Source: Pseudomaricurvus alkylphenolicus
GTDB taxonomy: Bacteria; Pseudomonadota; Gammaproteobacteria; Pseudomonadales; Cellvibrionaceae
Assembly (NCBI RefSeq): GCF_011683955.1
Contig: NZ_JAAQPI010000001.1
Span: 1,240,001 to 1,304,000 of the forward strand
Length of the DNA stretch: 64,000 nt
Direction: 5' to 3'
Positions 53,611-62,137 of the stretch are shown here, in pieces. Made by a program: the position numbers and the translations under genes. The notes under the pieces are model-generated. The model saw only the letters and a list, made by a program, of their open reading frames with translations, searched no databases and was not told the origin of the DNA. The number at the start of each line of letters is the position of its first letter. The stretch's first letter is position 1.

Positions 53611-54705
53611 ATGTTGCCAAAGACTTCCTTTGCCATGGTCCAGACCGGTGTTCGAATGCTGGAGGGCCGTGACATTCCCATTCCAGATATTGACGACAAC
53701 AGTGCTATTCTGCAAATCGAAGCCTGCGGTATCTGTGGCAGTGATTACGAACAGTACGAAGGGCATTTACCAACCCCTTACCCGGCCGTCCCCGGTCATG
53801 AACCTCTGGGGAGAATTGCTGCCATCGGAGATAAGGCCGCCAAGCGTTGGGGTGTGGACGTCGGTGACCGGGTGGCCGTGGAAACACTGATTGCCTGCCA
53901 CAATTGCCCCACTTGCCACGACGGTCAGTACCAGCGTTGCGGCGACCTGCGTGTATATTCATTTATGCCGACGTCATATTCTCCAGGGCTCTGGGGTGCC
54001 TATTCGCAGTATATGTATCTCGATGGCAATTCCATCGTTCACAAAATGAAGGATTCCATTCCCGCCGAGATTGCGGTGATGTTTAATCCGCTGGGCGCCG
54101 GATTCCGCTGGGCGGTGGAGCTGCCGCAAACCAGACTGGGTGACAGTGTTTTAATTATGGGGCCAGGGCAACGCGGGTTGGCAAGCGTGATTGCTGCCAG
54201 ACAGGCAGGCGCCGGGGAGATTATCGTGACTGGTTTGTCCGCTGACGAGGAAAAGCTGAAATTGGCAAAGCTTTTTGGTGCAGATCATACCATCGATGTC
54301 GAAGTAGAAAACCCTATCCAAAGAGTCAAGGAGATTACTGACGGCAAGGGTGTGGATGTGGTGATTGATCTGACCCCTTATGCGACCCGGCCGATTGTTG
54401 ATGCCATCGAGTTTGCTCGCAAGGGCGGTACGGTGGTACTGGCGGGGATGAAAGGTTATAAGGCGGTACCGGATTTTATCAGTGACAAGATCATTGGTAA
54501 GGAATTGACGATAAAAGGTGCCAGTGGTGTCACTTCCAGCGGTTATCGCGCGGCCATTCGGGCGATTGAGTCAGGCAGTTTGCCACTTGAAGCCATGCAC
54601 ACTCACAACTTTGCACTTGAAGATGCAGAGACGGCCATTAAAACCCTGGCCCGGGAGATCCCCGGTGAAGAATCCATTCATTCCTGTCTGATTCCCGGCT
54701 TTTAG
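53611..54705 (+). CDS. Zinc-dependent medium-chain alcohol dehydrogenase
   Basis: A 364-residue MDR enzyme. Catalytic zinc ligands lie in CGICGSDYEQYEG and PGHEPLG. The structural zinc has the four Cys of ACHNCPTCHDGQYQRCGD. The cofactor region is VLIMGPGQRGLASVIAARQAG (Gly-x-Gly-x-x-Gly), changed slightly from the consensus. I chose the ATG with AAGGTG upstream. It would oxidise an alcohol made by the P450 to an aldehyde or ketone. It stands apart from the operon behind the REP element and is followed by repeat B. Confidence 0.9.
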   Translation: MLPKTSFAMVQTGVRMLEGRDIPIPDIDDNSAILQIEACGICGSDYEQYEGHLPTPYPAVPGHEPLGRIAAIGDKAAKRWGVDVGDRVAVETLIACHNCPTCHDGQYQRCGDLRVYSFMPTSYSPGLWGAYSQYMYLDGNSIVHKMKDSIPAEIAVMFNPLGAGFRWAVELPQTRLGDSVLIMGPGQRGLASVIAARQAGAGEIIVTGLSADEEKLKLAKLFGADHTIDVEVENPIQRVKEITDGKGVDVVIDLTPYATRPIVDAIEFARKGGTVVLAGMKGYKAVPDFISDKIIGKELTIKGASGVTSSGYRAAIRAIESGSLPLEAMHTHNFALEDAETAIKTLAREIPGEESIHSCLIPGF

Positions 54706-54813
54706 GGCCACTATACATCATAATGCACTTCTCCCGAACCACGTTTGGTCCGGATAATCCCCTGGGAGGGTTCTGCTGCAGCCCGCTGAGGTCGGTTTGG
54801 GCTTGGGCTTCGA

Positions 54814-55164
54814 CGGCAAAGTGCCATAACCGGAAGTTCATAATCCTGGTTCAGGGCACCATGGGCGTTCGATAATGTCTGCAACGACCGCACGACGTAG
54901 GGTGGATTAGAAGCGCTTTGCGCTTCGTAATCCACCGATCCGCCGAAGGTTTAAATTGGCGGCGGCCGTGTACAAATCACCTGTTGCAGGCACATTCAAG
55001 GGTGTTAAAAACCGGGCCGAAGCCAACGAACATCTCCGGCAGAACCGGCAGAACCGGCAGAACCGGCGGATTACGGCGCAAGCGCCTAATCCGCCCTACG
55101 CATAAACAACGCCGTCAGAGTACCAATCCTGCGAATTTCTAAGACCGGTTATGGCACATTGCCG
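54814..55164. repeat. Hairpin-rich repeat with terminal inverted repeats, copy B (351 bp)
   Basis: The ends are a 20-bp inverted repeat with one mismatch (CGGCAAAGTGCCATAACCGG on the left). Stem 1 at 54901-54936 (GGTGGATTA / TAATCCACC) and stem 2 at 55065-55095 (GGCGGATTA / TAATCCGCC) match those of copies A and C with compensating base changes. It is placed between the convergent ends of an alcohol dehydrogenase and an MFS gene. No protein is encoded. It is probably a non-autonomous element moved in trans. Confidence 0.8.
55036..55062. repeat. Short tandem repeat, CCGGCAGAA x3
   Basis: Three perfect 9-bp units followed by a partial fourth lie just before stem 2 of repeat copy B. The corresponding place in the other copies has a single unit-like stretch, so this is a slippage expansion within the element. 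Confidence 0.8.
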
Positions 55165-55201
55165 TCAAATCAACAATGTCAGTTATTGAACCAGACTCTG
55201 G

Positions 55202-56500
55202 TCAGGTTTGTCCGGTGGCACCGGCGCTTGTAGTCGAGGCCTTATCGGTCTTGAAGTGTCTCTGGCCTAACAGCAAAGACAAAACGGCCATCACGGGAAA
55301 GGCAAACCACAGCACTCTCATGACCGGCGCGTAGCCGCCGTACAGGTCATAGCCATAGCCACCGATGGGGCCCGGCAATAGAATAAACACGGTGGTGACC
55401 AGGTACATCAAACCGATCGCACGGGCAAAGGCGGCTTGTCCAAAAAACTGCGCCACCAGCAGATTCCAGACGGGTAGAAGACCACCGGTGGAGATGCCGG
55501 TGACCACAATACCGACGATCAAAGCGACCAGTGAGGGCTGGCCACTGAGAAGAACCCCCCAGCCACACATCAAACCCAGCGTAATCAACAACAACATACG
55601 GTGAGCACTGAATCGATCACACAGATAACCGAATACAAATTTACCGGACAACGAAGAGGCCGCCAGCGCTGAGATCAGAAAGGCGCCTCTTTGGCTGTCG
55701 ACACCCAGCTCAGCCGAAAAGGGAGCAATATAAGTAATCAAGAAGATTCCGGTGCCGTTGCCAAGGCCAATAGCCAAAGCGATGATCCAGAATCCACCGC
55801 GACCTAATATCTGCGTTACTGTAGTCTCGGAGTTTTCTCCACAGGCCCCTTTATTTTCAACGCTGCTGCCGACATCTTCGCCCAAGGGACGAAGCCCGAT
55901 ATCTGCTGGTTTGGCGATGGCCAGCTTCCAGGCTGCGGGGGTGATGGTCAAGAGGGCAACAATACCCAGCAATTGCAAACAGCCTTGCCAACCGAACTGT
56001 GCGATGAGCAAGGCGGTTACCGGCGGCAGAATAAACCCGCCCAGTGAAATTCCGGCAGCTGAAATTCCCAGTGCCATGCCCCGGTGTTGTTCGTACCAGT
56101 TAACTATGACTGCCGAACTGGGCACAGGGCCCAGCAGGCCCGCTCCCAACCCAACCAATAAAGCCAATGCCAGCCCCAGTTGCCAGAGTTGTGTTAACAC
56201 CGACAAAGCACACAGTCCGGCGGCGAGCAGGAGACTGCCTGCAATTGCCATCGAACGAAAGCCTCCCTTGTCCAGCCAATAGCCGAACAGGGGAGAGAGC
56301 CCGGTAGACATCAGGAATATAATGGTTGGCCCCCAACCCAACAGGCTGCGAGAAACGCCGAGGTCCTGGCTGATGGGCTCGATAAACAACCCGAAAATAT
56401 AGCTGGAACAACCGACGGCGAACAGTTGGGCGTAGACTGTCAACGCGACAATTTTGTGGCCATGGAAAATTCCCGGCCGATAAATTCCTGTATCAGTCAT
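55202..56500 (-). CDS. MFS transporter, monocarboxylate (OFA-like) type
   Basis: A 432-residue carrier, twelve hydrophobic segments, opening GIFHGHKIVALTVYAQLF. It contains LFIEPISQDLGVSRSLLGWG and NWYEQHRGMALGISAAGIS and is a clear paralogue of the carrier at 39079-40380. AGGAGTCAATGCC precedes the ATG. It is 14 bases downstream of an SDR gene in the same operon. It likely takes up an organic acid related to the pathway. Confidence 0.88.
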   Translation of the reverse strand: MTDTGIYRPGIFHGHKIVALTVYAQLFAVGCSSYIFGLFIEPISQDLGVSRSLLGWGPTIIFLMSTGLSPLFGYWLDKGGFRSMAIAGSLLLAAGLCALSVLTQLWQLGLALALLVGLGAGLLGPVPSSAVIVNWYEQHRGMALGISAAGISLGGFILPPVTALLIAQFGWQGCLQLLGIVALLTITPAAWKLAIAKPADIGLRPLGEDVGSSVENKGACGENSETTVTQILGRGGFWIIALAIGLGNGTGIFLITYIAPFSAELGVDSQRGAFLISALAASSLSGKFVFGYLCDRFSAHRMLLLITLGLMCGWGVLLSGQPSLVALIVGIVVTGISTGGLLPVWNLLVAQFFGQAAFARAIGLMYLVTTVFILLPGPIGGYGYDLYGGYAPVMRVLWFAFPVMAVLSLLLGQRHFKTDKASTTSAGATGQT

Positions 56501-56514
56501 GGCATTGACTCCTG

Positions 56515-57273
56515 TTAGCCAAATAATGGATTGCCGGCCAGGGAGCCGCCATCGACGATATATTCGGCACCGGTACTGTATGCGCTGGCGTCAGACGCTA
56601 AAAAGGCTACGGTCTGCGCCACTTCGTGGGGAGAGCCGATTCTGGAGATCGGCAGACCGCCGACAATAGCACGACGTTCCTTGTCGCTGCGTTTTTCCCA
56701 TTCCACCATGGCAGTATCGATGGCGCCGGGATGTACTGAATTAACGCGGATGCCGTAACGGCCCAGCTCCATGGCGGCGGTCTTGGTCATGCCTCTGACG
56801 GCCCATTTGGTGGAGCAATAGGCAATACTCCTGGGTACGCCTCGCATGGCAGCGGTTGAGGCGATGTTGATAATAGAGCCGCCCTGGTTGTCCTTCATTG
56901 CCGGTATCACGGTGCGCATTCCGAGTATCACACCCAGCTGATTGACCGATACCACGTTCATATACAACTCGTCAGAAATGTCTTCGAGCATGGCGGGCGG
57001 CGCAATGCCGGCGTTGTTAACCAGCACGTCGAGCTTGCCGAATGTCTTTAGGGTGAACTTGACTGTCTCTTGCCACTGTTGCGTGGAGGTGACATCCAGT
57101 GGATGAAAAACGGCGTTGTCGCCGATATCGGCAGCCAGTTGTTGTCCTTCGTCCGTCAAAACATCGGCAACAACAACCTTGGCACCTAACTCGGAGAACA
57201 AACGTGCTTCTGCAGCGCCCTGCCCGCGAGCAGCACCGGTAATAATGGCCACTTTTCCAGTCAGCGATATCAT
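56515..57273 (-). CDS. Short-chain dehydrogenase, 3-alpha/20-beta-hydroxysteroid dehydrogenase-like
   Basis: A 252-residue classical SDR: GAARGQGAAEARLF cofactor motif, VVVADV, NNAGIAPP, active-site Ser in INIASTAAMRG, YCSTKWAVRGMTKTAAMELG with the Tyr-Lys pair, and RVNSVHPGAIDT. The combination of RGQG and the STKWAVRG helix is typical of the 3-alpha/20-beta-HSD group, but function within this group varies. AAGGA precedes the ATG. It shares its operon with an MFS carrier and is divergent, across about 230 bp, from an amidohydrolase. Confidence 0.9.
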   Translation of the reverse strand: MISLTGKVAIITGAARGQGAAEARLFSELGAKVVVADVLTDEGQQLAADIGDNAVFHPLDVTSTQQWQETVKFTLKTFGKLDVLVNNAGIAPPAMLEDISDELYMNVVSVNQLGVILGMRTVIPAMKDNQGGSIINIASTAAMRGVPRSIAYCSTKWAVRGMTKTAAMELGRYGIRVNSVHPGAIDTAMVEWEKRSDKERRAIVGGLPISRIGSPHEVAQTVAFLASDASAYSTGAEYIVDGGSLAGNPLFG

Positions 57274-57500
57274 GGTTGGATCCTTCTTTTTTGGGTTCGT
57301 GAATGTTTTTCAGAAGATCCAACATGCACCAATCCGACACTTTCCCACAATGGCGTTTTCCACCGTGATATCTGGGCAACAGACGCCAACGCTTTTTGGT
57401 GTAATTTGTAGGGCGATATCGGCGGGAAACGACCACGTTGGGGGCGGCGTGCCAGAGTAAGATGATGCTTTATTGACTGACTATGCAAAGGGGTGGTTTC

Positions 57501-58382
57501 TTGAGTCAAGAATCAGAAATGTACCAAAAATCAATAGACCCATGGATTAATGTCAACATGGGCGATGTGGCGGATCTCGACTACATCAAATCCGTTAAAA
57601 AGGACTACTTTCGTGGTGACGAAAGCTTCATCAAAAACATTGAGCCCGATGAGCTTATCGGGGAAATGGATCGCTTGAATGTAGAGAAGGCGCTGGTTAC
57701 CTACAGTTTAGAAGAGCCCAAGCAGCGCATATTGGAATTTGCCGACAAATATCCTGGCCGCTTCTTTTTGTCGGTGGTTCCGGATCTAAAACGTGGCATG
57801 AAGACGCTGTGGGAGCTGGAAGCGCTGGCGAGAGACTATCCCGTCGCCCTGGCGCGTGTCGCGCCCTTTCAAATCGACGTGCCGCCGAATGATGCTATCT
57901 ATTATCCTCTCTATACCAAGTGCATTGAGATGGATCTTCCTGTTGGCATTAACACCGGTATCTGTGGTCCGCCACTACCCAGCGAGTGTCAGAACCCGTT
58001 CTATCTCGACCGTGTCTGTCATTTTTTTCCGGAGTTAAAAATCATCATGCAGCACGGCGCCGACCCCTGGTGGGACTTTGCCATCCGGCTTATGATCAAG
58101 TACCACAATCTCTACATGATGACTTCCGCCTACGCACCAAAGTATTTCCCGCCAGAATTACTCCACTATATGAAAACCCGCGGCCGGGAGAAAATTATGT
58201 TTGCCTCTGATCATCCCGTACTAACCATCGAGCGTTGTTTGAAGGAAACTCACGAGCTTGGCTTTGACGAAGCGCTGCTGGAGAATTTTCTCTTCAATAC
58301 GGCGGATAAAATACTGTTTGGTCAGAGGCAGTCTCGCTACAGCGGATTCAAAATTAATGAGTTTTCACAGTCTCCGAACTAA
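57501..58382 (+). CDS. Amidohydrolase family protein (PF04909 type)
   Basis: A 293-residue TIM-barrel hydrolase of the same superfamily as the genes at 34730 and 44258 but shorter. Segments seen are PVGINTGICGPPLPSE, LKIIMQHGADPWWDF and IMFASDHPVLTIERC, where His and Asp ligands sit. The N-terminal HxH metal motif is absent (DPWINVNMG), so metal content is uncertain. The TTG start has GGGGTGG five bases upstream. ATG 57483 (no ribosome site) and ATG 57519 are alternatives. A racemase-like gene follows by about 170 bases. Confidence 0.8.
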   Translation: MSQESEMYQKSIDPWINVNMGDVADLDYIKSVKKDYFRGDESFIKNIEPDELIGEMDRLNVEKALVTYSLEEPKQRILEFADKYPGRFFLSVVPDLKRGMKTLWELEALARDYPVALARVAPFQIDVPPNDAIYYPLYTKCIEMDLPVGINTGICGPPLPSECQNPFYLDRVCHFFPELKIIMQHGADPWWDFAIRLMIKYHNLYMMTSAYAPKYFPPELLHYMKTRGREKIMFASDHPVLTIERCLKETHELGFDEALLENFLFNTADKILFGQRQSRYSGFKINEFSQSPN

Positions 58383-58399
58383 GTTAGTATTGTAACTGA

Positions 58400-58419
58400 G
58401 CGCCGAGTGCCGTCGGCGC
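58400..58419 (+). terminator. GC-rich hairpin downstream of amidohydrolase
   Basis: A 7-bp stem GCGCCGA / TCGGCGC with a 6-base loop lies 18 bases after the stop. It is followed by a pyrimidine-rich run (CTTCTCTTTTC) rather than a pure T-tract, so termination may be partial. The remainder of the 167-bp gap shows only the GAGG ribosome site of the next gene. Confidence 0.4.
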
Positions 58420-58549
58420 AGACTTCTCTTTTCAATGTCCTCCTAAACAAAAAATATTGTTTCACCCGCTGACACCAGGGTAAATGCCATTTGCGACCCC
58501 GTGTTTATGGCATATTGCGGGTCAATTTTTGTTAACGAGGAAACCAACA

Positions 58550-59707
58550 ATGAGTGACCAGATAAAAACTTCTGGCGGCCCCCTGCGGGGCCTGCGAATT
58601 ATCGAAATGGCTGCCATCGGCCCCGTACCCTTTGCGGGGATGCTGCTTTCTGACATGGGCGCTGAAGTGATCCGCATTGATCGCAGTAACGCCTCCCCCA
58701 ATCCCTATGATGTCACCAGCCGAGGCAGAAAATCCATAGCCCTTAATCTTAAGCATGAAGAGGGGAGGCAAGTGGCACTGTCGCTAATTGAGTCGGCGGA
58801 TATTCTGCTGGAGGGATTTCGCCCAGGCGTTATGGAAAAGCTGGGGCTGGGGCCCGAAATCTGTCATCAACGCAACGCCAGACTAGTATATGGACGAATG
58901 ACCGGGTGGGGCCAGCAAGGGCCACTGGCGGGCGCCGCTGGGCACGATATTAATTACATTGCTATCACTGGAGCACTGCATGCGATCGGCGGCGATAAAC
59001 CTGCACCACCCCTTAATCTGGTGGGTGATCTAGGGGGTGGCGCTCTCTATTTGGTCATGGGCGTATTGTCGGCGTATATCCACGCAAAATCCTGTGGCCA
59101 GGGGCAGGTGGTGGATAGCGCCATCACCGACGGTACCATTTCACTCTTGAGCTGTATTCATGGTTTCGCTGCCAGTGGTTTGTGGCAGGACCAGCGCCAG
59201 CAAAACATCCTCGATGGTGGAGCTCACTTCTACAACACCTACGAATGCGCCGACGGTGAGTATATTTCTGTGGGTGCCATAGAGCCACAGTTTTTCCAGC
59301 TGTTGGTGGAGAAAACCGGATTTCAACCTTCAGGAGATTCCCGTCAATCCCATTTCGACAGCAATGGCTGGGAAACAGGTCGGCGGGATCTGGCAGATCT
59401 GTTTCGTCAAAAAAGCCAGGCCCAATGGATTGATCTGTTGGAAGGCAGCGACGTTTGCTTCGCACCGGTACTGTCGTTAAAAGAGGCAATGTTTCATTCC
59501 CACAATATCGCGCGGGGCAACTTTGTTGAGGTTGAGGGGGTTATCCAGTCCGCACCGGCACCTCGTTTTGACCAGACACCAAGTCAGATACAGGGACCGA
59601 TAGTCAAACCGGGGCAAAACAGTCGGGAAATACTGCAACAATTGGAGCTGGATGCAGACGTTTTGATTCACAGCGAAGTGGTTACCGAGCCCTCGAACTC
59701 AGTTTGA
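58550..59707 (+). CDS. Alpha-methylacyl-CoA racemase-like protein (CaiB/BaiF family)
   Basis: A 385-residue protein with the AMACR residues in place: H132 in [17 protein letters not shown] and D160 in [16 protein letters not shown]. The N-terminal Rossmann part starts [19 protein letters not shown]. It is the more canonical of two racemase-like proteins in the window and should epimerise 2-methylacyl-CoA thioesters so that both isomers enter beta-oxidation. GAGGAAACCAACA precedes the ATG. An upstream in-frame ATG has no ribosome site. It ends about 100 bases before repeat C. Confidence 0.9.
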   Translation: MSDQIKTSGGPLRGLRIIEMAAIGPVPFAGMLLSDMGAEVIRIDRSNASPNPYDVTSRGRKSIALNLKHEEGRQVALSLIESADILLEGFRPGVMEKLGLGPEICHQRNARLVYGRMTGWGQQGPLAGAAGHDINYIAITGALHAIGGDKPAPPLNLVGDLGGGALYLVMGVLSAYIHAKSCGQGQVVDSAITDGTISLLSCIHGFAASGLWQDQRQQNILDGGAHFYNTYECADGEYISVGAIEPQFFQLLVEKTGFQPSGDSRQSHFDSNGWETGRRDLADLFRQKSQAQWIDLLEGSDVCFAPVLSLKEAMFHSHNIARGNFVEVEGVIQSAPAPRFDQTPSQIQGPIVKPGQNSREILQQLELDADVLIHSEVVTEPSNSV

Positions 59708-59803
59708 GTTACTTACCTCAAAGGTGCCAGCTTGGGGCGCCATAAACATGCTGGCTTTACGAATCTTCGGAAAATTGCCAGAAGAGATAGGCGGGACCAG
59801 ATG

Positions 59804-60425
59804 GGCAGAAATGTGCCATAACCGGCCATTGGTTGGTGTTTTGTTCGTGCGCTAGATGGATCGTGGCGGGCCGCTTCGAAGGGAGCCGTTTTCTTTTATA
59901 GTTCGGGAACGGTCCGCTTCGGGGTGCAGCCATCTGGAACACGCTCGAGCCGTCCATGGTCGCTAATAGTTCCGCCACAGCCCAGGCTGCCCTCTCTTCG
60001 AGCTTTGCTCGAATTCACCTTGTCCATGGCGGAACATTGTCACATATGGATGCACCCCGAATCGGCCCTTTGCATCGATAATTGGTTTCTTAATTAGAGC
60101 TCTGTGCTCCCTTCGAAGCGGCCCTTACCTTCACGTTTTTGCCTTCTTTTGCAAGGTGCGGGATGCCGCAGATGCCTGCAACGGCCGCACGATTGTAGGG
60201 CGGATTAGGCGAAGCCGTAATCCGCCGTTCCGCCGAAGGTTTAAATTGGCGGCGGCCGCGAATAAACCGCCTGTTGCAGCAACATCCAAGGGGGTCAAAA
60301 ATCGGGCCGCAGCCAACGAACAACGCCTGCGGCACCGTCGGATTACGCCGCAAAGCGCCTAATCCGACCTACGCTCGAACGCAATTTCTGCTAATTCCAA
60401 CTTCCGGTTATGGCACATTTCTGCC
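59804..60425. repeat. Hairpin-rich repeat with terminal inverted repeats, copy C (622 bp)
   Basis: The ends are perfect 22-bp inverted repeats containing GTGCCATAACCGG. Stem 1 at 60199-60226 and stem 2 at 60337-60368 correspond to those of copies A and B. The left part is replaced by a nested inverted-repeat segment, which makes the copy longer than B. It lies between the convergent ends of a racemase-like gene and a ligase gene and accounts for most of the 784-bp gap. Confidence 0.8.
59868..60124. mobile_element. Nested 257-bp inverted-repeat element inside copy C
   Basis: Perfect 19-bp inverted ends (GGGCCGCTTCGAAGGGAGC) enclose further imperfect inverted segments, such as CGCTTCGGGGTGCAGCCAT against its near-complement ATGGATGCACCCCGAATCG, and a central hairpin TTCGAGC-TTT-GCTCGAA at 59997-60013. 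Most of the stretch could fold as one long imperfect hairpin. It has no coding capacity. It looks like a second MITE-type insertion into the repeat. Confidence 0.55.
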
Positions 60426-60491
60426 ATAGCCTGGATACAAACACTCGCAAATCCCCTAAAAAATCCACTTTTGCAGTGGTGTATTTTATCG

Positions 60492-62045
60492 CTATACCTT
60501 TTGTTTCTGATCTTTCCAGTAAGGATCACGCAACCGCCGTTTGAACAACTTACCGTTGGGATCACGAGGTAATTCCGGCAAGTAATCAATGGATTTGGGC
60601 AGCTTCATTTTCGCGAGCCGGGTCGCCAGGAAGTCCAGTAATGTTGCGGTGGTGTTATCGTCTTCTGTAGCTCCATCCGCCAATTGCACCACCGCTTTGA
60701 TCTCCTCGCCCCAGTCTTCGTGGGGAATACCAAAGACCGCGCAGTCTGCCACCTGAGGATGCAATATCAACACGTTTTCAATTTCCGCGGGATAGATATT
60801 GGCGCCGCCGGAAATAATCATGTCAATCTTTCGGTCGCACAGAAACAAGTACCCTTCGTCGTTCAAGTAGCCAACATCGCCGACGGTAAAGTAATTATCG
60901 ATGCGATTGGCCCGGGTTTTGTCTGTGTCTCCCTTGTACTCGAAATCCGCCCGCTCGCTGAGGCGCATGTAAACCGTTCCCTGCTCGCCGGTCGGCATCT
61001 CTTCGCCATCGTCATTAAAAATCCGGATATCCGCGTTGGGCCAGGGTTTGCCCACGGTGCCGGGATGTTGCAGCCACTCTTGCGGCGAGACAATGGTACC
61101 GCCGCCTTCACTGGCCGCATAGTATTCGTAAATACTGTTGCCCCACCACTCAATCATGCCTCGTTTGATATCCGGCGGGCAGGGCGCGGCGGCATGCACC
61201 ATTCTTCGGGTGGAGGAACAATCGTAGCGATTGCGCACGCTCTCAGGCAGTTTGAGCAAACGCGTGAGTTGCGTCGGCACCATGTGGGAAGTGGTCACCC
61301 GGTACTTTTCGATCAGACGTAGCATATCTTCGGCGTCCCATTTGTCCATCAAAACCACGGGATGACCCAAATGCAAAGAAGCATTGGCCCAAACCAGTAC
61401 TGCGGTGTGGTACAGCGGCGAGCAGGTGATATTGACGTTGTCGTCTTCGGGTTTACTGCCGAGAATCTGCAACAATCCCGTTGCAAGCTGTGCAGCCGTT
61501 TCTGGATCCAGTCCGGCCAGGGGGCGCTGTACGCCTTTGGGTTTACCGGTGGTCCCCGAGGTGTAATTCATAACAGCCCCGGCGCTACGATCCTCCGGAA
61601 GTTGGTCGGAATAATCCCAGACCAGCTCGTCAAAGGGCCTGAAGCCTTCGATGTTGCCAATGCAAAAACAACTGCGGTGTTCCAAACTGGCTTCTTCTAC
61701 TGCCATTGAGGCTACGTTGTCGATGCGTTCGTCCGCGATAAAGATCTTGGCTCCGCAATCCGACAGAATGTAGGCAACTTCTGCGGCGGCGAGATGCCAA
61801 TTGATAGGAACCAGATACATACCTGCCTGAAACGTCGCCAGGCTCAGGCTCAGCAGCTCCTTGCGGTTGGGCATACACACCGCGACTACGTCTCCTGCGG
61901 CAAGGCCTTGCTCGCGCAATCCCCGCACAAGACGATTGGACTCCGAAAAAAGCTCGCCTCGGGAAAACTCCTCCCCCTCGGGGGAAACCAGGCCTAACTT
62001 GGAGGGGGCTTGCTGTGCATAGTCCCAGAAACTCTTTGCTGACAT
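60492..62045 (-). CDS. AMP-forming acyl-CoA ligase (copy 2 of a paralogous pair)
   Basis: A 517-residue ANL enzyme, the same length as and strongly similar to the ligase at 16023-17576: YTSGTTGKPKGVQRPL, CSSTRRMVHAAAPCPPDIKR, YEYYAASEGGG, DRKIDMIISGGANIYPAEIE and LFKRRLRDPYW are shared. GAGGTACCAACG precedes the ATG. It lies 92 bases downstream of a LuxR gene that is itself a paralogue of the one near copy 1. The substrates of the two copies are probably close analogues. Confidence 0.92.
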   Translation of the reverse strand: MSAKSFWDYAQQAPSKLGLVSPEGEEFSRGELFSESNRLVRGLREQGLAAGDVVAVCMPNRKELLSLSLATFQAGMYLVPINWHLAAAEVAYILSDCGAKIFIADERIDNVASMAVEEASLEHRSCFCIGNIEGFRPFDELVWDYSDQLPEDRSAGAVMNYTSGTTGKPKGVQRPLAGLDPETAAQLATGLLQILGSKPEDDNVNITCSPLYHTAVLVWANASLHLGHPVVLMDKWDAEDMLRLIEKYRVTTSHMVPTQLTRLLKLPESVRNRYDCSSTRRMVHAAAPCPPDIKRGMIEWWGNSIYEYYAASEGGGTIVSPQEWLQHPGTVGKPWPNADIRIFNDDGEEMPTGEQGTVYMRLSERADFEYKGDTDKTRANRIDNYFTVGDVGYLNDEGYLFLCDRKIDMIISGGANIYPAEIENVLILHPQVADCAVFGIPHEDWGEEIKAVVQLADGATEDDNTTATLLDFLATRLAKMKLPKSIDYLPELPRDPNGKLFKRRLRDPYWKDQKQKV

Positions 62046-62137
62046 CGTTGGTACCTCAGTCCTTGTATTATTCACGACAGACTATCGGATACCCAGCAGG
62101 CGAAGAATGATCGAATCCGTCAAAAGCGATTGGCAAT

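Noticed and set aside
55036-55062. Possible CRISPR-like array
   Set aside because: Only a 9-bp unit repeated three times with no spacers. It is a simple tandem expansion inside repeat copy B.
38714-60425. Integron attC array
   Set aside because: The repeats have terminal inverted repeats and hairpins but lie singly between convergent chromosomal genes, with no integrase and no gene cassettes.
59708-60491. Hidden gene in the large gap
   Set aside because: The frames on both strands are short and pass through the inverted repeats. The gap is explained by repeat copy C and its nested insertion.
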